From JAUIJL01 sp965366625 (GTDB taxonomy: Bacteria > Acidobacteriota > Thermoanaerobaculia > Multivoradales > J023): 64,000 nucleotides of DNA. Below the pieces are notes generated by a model. That model saw only the letters and a list, made by a program, of their open reading frames with translations. It searched no databases and was not told the DNA's origin. Position 1 is the stretch's first letter. Each line of letters starts with the position of its first letter. Shown in pieces: positions 38,001 through 44,000 of this stretch. Made by a program: the position numbers and the translations under genes. The stretch spans positions 1 to 64,000 of the forward strand of contig CBDUGP010000017.1 of NCBI GenBank assembly GCA_965366625.1, read 5' to 3'.

Positions 38001-41000
38001 CAACGACAAAGATTATTTGGCCACCCGACTGGCCTACAAATTCAACTTCAGTGGCCCCGCCTACACCGTGCAAACCGCCTGCTCCAGCTCGCTGGTGGCG
38101 GTACACCTATGCGCCAAGGCTCTGCGCGCCGGAGAATGCGACCTCGGCTTGGTGGGTGGTGTGGCGATCACCGAGCCCAGCGTCGAGGGCTATCGTCCGC
38201 ACAAGGATCTGGTGTTCAGCCCGGACGGCCACTGTCGCCCGTTCTCGGATCAGGCCGCCGGCACCGTCTTCGGTGAAGGGGTGGGCATGGTGGTGCTCAA
38301 ACGTCTGGAAGACGCGGAGCGAGATGGTGACGCCGTCTACGCGGTGATCAAAGGCAGCGCGGTGAACAACGACGGGCGGGAAAAACGGGACTTCACCGCT
38401 CCCGGTTTCCGCGGACAGACCGAGGTCATCGCCGCCGCCCTCGACGATGCGGGAGTGTCGGCAGACCAGGTCGGGTTGGTGGAAGCCCACGCCACCGGCA
38501 CCCGGCTGGGAGACCCCTTGGAGTACGCCGCGCTGGCCGAAGCCTACGGCGGCGGCACCGACCGTACCGGTTATTGTGCCCTGGGGGCGGTGAAAGCCAA
38601 CGTCGGGCATTTGAATACCGCCGCGGGCATCACCGGCTTCATCAAGGCCGTCCTGAGCCTGCACCACCGGCAGATCACTCCGCAGATCCACTGCGACACG
38701 CCCCACCCCGATATTCCGTGGGATCGCGGCCCGTTCTATATCAATCGTGCCCTGGAACCGTGGAACAACAACGGTCAGGCACGTCATGCTGCGGTCAGCT
38801 CCTTCGGCATCGGGGGCACCAACGCGCACGTGGTTTTGAGATCCTACGACGCGCCTCCTCGGGTTCCGGTGCCGGCGACCGGACCCGAGGTGATCGTGCT
38901 TTCCGCGAAAACTGAGGACCGTTTGGTTGCCCTGGCCCAGCGTCTGGCGGACTTCGTTACCGCCACGCCCGCGCTCGCCCTCCATGACCTGGCCTACACC
39001 CTGCAAGTGGGCCGTGCGCCCATGGTCTATCGCGCGGGTTTCCTGGCCGAGTCCTTGGATGAGGTGATCGAGAAATTACCTTCGATCCGCCCCGTACGTG
39101 CCCAAACCGGTCCGACCGTTACGGCGGACGACCCGCAGACATTGCTGGCCCAATGGCTGGAAGGTGGACGCGTCGATTGGCAGCGGTTGGTCCGTGGCGC
39201 CGCCCCGCGCCGGGCACATCTGCCGACCTATCCGTTCGCCGGTCGGCGTTATCATTGGACCGATCCTCAGGATGCCGGTTCTCAGGATGCCGATCCTCAC
39301 GATGCCGGTTCTCAGGATGCCGGTTCTCAGGATCCACAACGTCCAGGACCTTGGATCGGCCGTCCCGTTTGGACCGAGATGCCTCCGTCGCCGTCGAGTG
39401 GGGAATCTCACCTCGGATCCGACGTCCAAGAAATCCTGCACATCGGGCTGGATCTTTCGTTCGGCACGCCGCTGGCCGTCGGCAACAAGGGTTTCGACCA
39501 CGGTTTTCCGGATCTCGCGGCCCAGGTCATGGAGCGGCTTCAGCAGGTCGTGCAATCCCGTCCCGACCGGCCGACGGGTTTCCAAATCCTGGTGCCGGCG
39601 AGCTACGAGCCCCCTTCCCTAACCGGGAAACTTCACCAGCCTTCTGCTGCGGCACCGTCTCCACCTGCATCTACGGCGACCGAAGCCAGTTCTGTTCTTC
39701 ATCATTCCGGGCTGAGCGCGCTTTCCGGCATGCTGCGTACGATCCGGCGGGAGGATCCGAGGATCCAGGCGCAGCTGATCGAGGTCGCTCCCGGCCTGTC
39801 CGACGACCAGGCCCTACGGCTCGCCGAGCACCATCGACAACGGCCGGAGCATGTCCACGTTCGCTGCGCCGGCGGCGGGTTCGCGGTCGGTTGGCAACCG
39901 ATCGCATCCACGTCGGACACGGCTCCACCGCCCTGGAAGGACGCCGGCGTTTACCTCATCACCGGTGGCACTGGAGCGCTGGGCGGGCTCTTTGCCGAGG
40001 CCGTGGCCCGCGACACCCGCGATGCCGTGATCGTGGCCGCCGGCCGCTCTGCTCGATTTGACGGCGCGGACCGACTGAAGGCGCTGGGCGCCCGCCTGCT
40101 TTACCGCCAGACGGACGTCACCCGGTACGAAGACGTGGCTCGCCTGATCACCTTCATCGAGCGGGAGGCGGGTCGATTGGACGGCGTGCTGCATGCCGCG
40201 GGCATCACCCGAGACGGCTTCCTGCTCCATAAATCCGAGCAGGATCTACGCCGGGTGCTGGCCCCCAAGGTGGCCGGAACCCTGCACCTGGACGAAGCCA
40301 CGGCGCGCCACGAGCTTGATTTCTTCGTCCTCTTCTCGTCGGTGGTCGGCGCGGTGGGTTATCCCGGCCAAGCGGACTACGCGACAGCCAACGCCTTCCT
40401 GGATGCCTTTGCACACGGTCGTAACCGAAGGGTGGACGCCGGCGAGCGGCACGGGCGGACCTTGTCGGTGAATTGGGGGCTGTGGGCTGAAGGGGGCATA
40501 CGGCCGGATCGAGCGGCCGTGGAGCGCATCGAACGCCAAGACGGGATGCGGCCGTTGCAAACCGCGGACGGTCTGCGCGCGTTCCGGCAAGCCTGGGCGT
40601 CCGGTGAGACCCAAGTGTTGGTGGCGGCCGGGGACGGGCACCGGATCCAACGCCGGCTCGACGGTCTGGACTTCTCTGACTCGTCCGCCGGCCCGTCGGC
40701 ACCGGACCGATCCGCGCTCGACCGATCTGCGACCAGCCGCCCCGGCCGGCGGGCGGGCAACGGATCCACGCTGATGTGGCTGAAGACCCTGCTGGCGGAG
40801 ACCCTCGGCTTGGAGGCGGAGGATATCGATGCCCATGAGTCGTTCGAAGCCTACGGCATCGACTCCCTGAGGATTTCCGCTCTCAACGAACGCTTGGAAG
40901 GGGCTTTCGGCGGGCTGTCCAAAACCTTGTTTTACGAATACCAAACCCTGGCCGAGCTGGCGGGTTACTTCGAAGACCACTTCGAAGACCACTTCGACCA

Positions 41001-44000
41001 CCTCGACCATTTCGTTGGAGAGCTGCCGTCCGCAGAGTCTCCGCGGGAAGCCGAAAGCGAAGAACCGGGCGAGCAGCAGGTCTTTAAAAAACAAGGCAAA
41101 GGACCGCGGACCCAAAACCAACGGGTCGTCGAAAACCGCAAGGCGCCGGAGACCCATGCCGACCAGGATCCTATTGCCGTCATCGGATTGAGCGGCGCCT
41201 ATCCCCAGGCTCGAAACCTCGACGAATTCTGGGCCAATCTGCGGGACGGTCGTGATTGCGTCACCGAAGTGCCGCCCAGCCGCTGGGCTCTGGAAGGGTT
41301 CTACCACCCGGATCCGGACGAGGCGGTCGCCACGGGCAGGAGCTATTCCAAATGGGGTGGTTTCCTCGACGGATTCGCGGACTTCGATCCGCTCTTTTTT
41401 AATATCTCGCCCAAGGAGGCGATGAATATCGATCCCCAGGAGCGACTCTTCTTGCAATGCGCCTGGGAAGCCCTGGAGGATGCCGGCCACACCCGTGAGA
41501 TGCTGGCTCAAACCTACGATCGCAGGGTGGGCGTCTTTGCCGGCATCACTCAAACCGGTTTTAACCTTTATGGTCCGGAATGGCGCGGCTTAGATGACGC
41601 CGTGCGGCCCCACACCTCGTTCAGCTCGGCCGCCAACCGAGTCTCATATTTCTTGAACGTCAAGGGACCCAGCCTGCCCATCGACACCATGTGCTCGTCC
41701 TCCCTGGTGGCGATCCACGAGGCTTGCGAGCACATCCGCCACGGGGCCTGCGAGCTTGCTTTGGCCGGTGGCGTGAACCTCTATCTGCACCCGTCCACCT
41801 ACGTCGGGCTGTGCTCGGCCCGCATGCTGTCGCGGGACGGTCGGTGCAAGAGCTTCGGGGTGGGCGGCAACGGTTATGTGCCCGGAGAAGGGGTCGGCGT
41901 GGTCTTGCTCAAACGCCTGTCGCGGGCGATCACCGACGGGGATCGCGTCCACGCGGTGATCCGTGCCACGGCGGTGAGCCACGGCGGCAAGACCCAGGGT
42001 TATACGGTGCCCAATCCCGTGGCCCAAGCGGAACTCATCCGAGAAACCTTGGACAAGGCCGGCATCGACGCCCGCTCTGTGAGTTATATCGAGGCCCACG
42101 GCACAGGCACCGAGCTCGGGGATCCAATTGAGATCAACGGCCTGACCCGGGCGTTTCGCCACCATACCGACGACACCGGCTTCTGCGCCGTGGGCTCGGC
42201 CAAATCCAATTTGGGCCACCTGGAAGCCGCCGCCGGCATCGCGGGACTGACCAAAATCGTCTTGCAGATGAAACACGGCCGGCTCGCGCCCAGCTTGCAT
42301 GCCCGCGACTTGAATCCGAACATCGACTTCGAAAAAACCCCGTTCGTGGTTCAACGGCAGCCCGCGGAATGGACAGGCCCACGTTTCGCGGGATTGTCGT
42401 CCTTCGGTGCCGGTGGAACAAACGCCCACGCAGTGTTGGAAGCCGTGGACTGGCCGAGGCCGGCTGTCGAGTCGGCGGGAGAACTCGACGGTGAGCTCGA
42501 CGCGGAACTCAAAGGCCCTCAGCTCATCTTGCTCTCGGCCCGCAACGAGGATCGATTGCGAGCGGTGGCGAGTCGGCTCAAACAACACATCGCTGCGCCG
42601 AGCTTCCGAGAGCACGCCGACGCTCGCACCCTCCGTGACCTGGCCTTCACCCTCCAAATCGGCCGCGAAGCCATGCAGGAGCGTTTGGCTTTCGTCGCCA
42701 GCTCCCTCGATGAGCTGGAGCGCCGCCTGGCAGCATTTCTGCGTGGTGACGAAACGCACCTTCTTCGCGGACGCGTGATGGAGTCGAAGGAAAAACGGTT
42801 GGCCGCCGCCGCAGATCCGTCTATCGACCGCTTCATGCAAGCGCGAGACTTCGACCGTCTAGGGACGAGCTGGCTCCGGGGCGTGCCCCTGGACTGGCGC
42901 AAGCTCTATCGATCCGAGCAGCCGCAGCGCATCGGCCTGCCGACCTACCCCTTCGAACGCGAGCGGTATTGGCCGACTCCCGATGTCCACGAGGGCGAGT
43001 CAAGGCTCTATCTGCGGGAATCTTGGCTGCCCGAGCCGCTGCCCGGAGGTTTGGATTGGAGCGATCGGCTGCGGCGCCAGGCGGGGCACCGTGTGCGATT
43101 GATCGGCTCCGCCGAGGGCACCGAAGCGTTGCGGGGCATCATCGACGGGCTGCAACGAGCAGCCGACCTGCCCGAGCCGTTGGACGTATCAGTCGATGAT
43201 GCCTCAAGACCCGGCTCCTCAAGACCTGTGCCGAACGTCGTGTTGATCGACAACGCCGACCCGGCCACGGTCTTCGAAACCACCCGCGAACTCATGCGTT
43301 CGGCCTGGGAATCGCCGATTCGCTTCTTCCTGATTTATTCCGCCGACGACGAAGCTGGTCAGGTCTACAGGCAAGCCCTCGCCGGGTTCGCCGGCGCGGC
43401 CATGATGGAGAACGGACGGCACCTTTGGACCCTGGTCGAGCACGATCCCGGAGACAGCAGTGCCACTGCTGCGCAACGCCTGCTGCAAGAATGGCTGGCG
43501 GACGACGGGACAGCCTGGACGCCCGACCCGGGTAGCCTCTTCCAGACCGCACCCGTCCGACACCTGCGCTACGACGGCGACGGGCGACACCGGCGCTGTC
43601 GGCTGGAGGCCGAACTCGACTTGGATGGCCTGTCACCGTTCCGCAACCGCGGCTCCTATTTGATCGCCGGCGGACTCGGTTTGATCGGTGAGCATCTGTG
43701 TCGAGAGCTCGCCGGACGGTTCCAAGCGAAGCTGGCCATTCTCTCACGCGGGCCCCTGGACGAAGTAAAGAGGCGCCGAATCGCGGACATCGAACAGCTC
43801 GGTGGCACCGTCGTCTACTACTCTGTGGACATCACCGACGAACACGCACTGCGACAGATCCTGCCCGAAATCCGTCGAGACTTGGGCGAGCTCCATGGGG
43901 TCATCCACCTGGCCACGTCTTACGGTGCGGGGCTCATCGCCACGAAACCCTTGGAAGTCTTCGAAAGCGATATTCGGACCAAGGTGGACGGCACGGTTTA

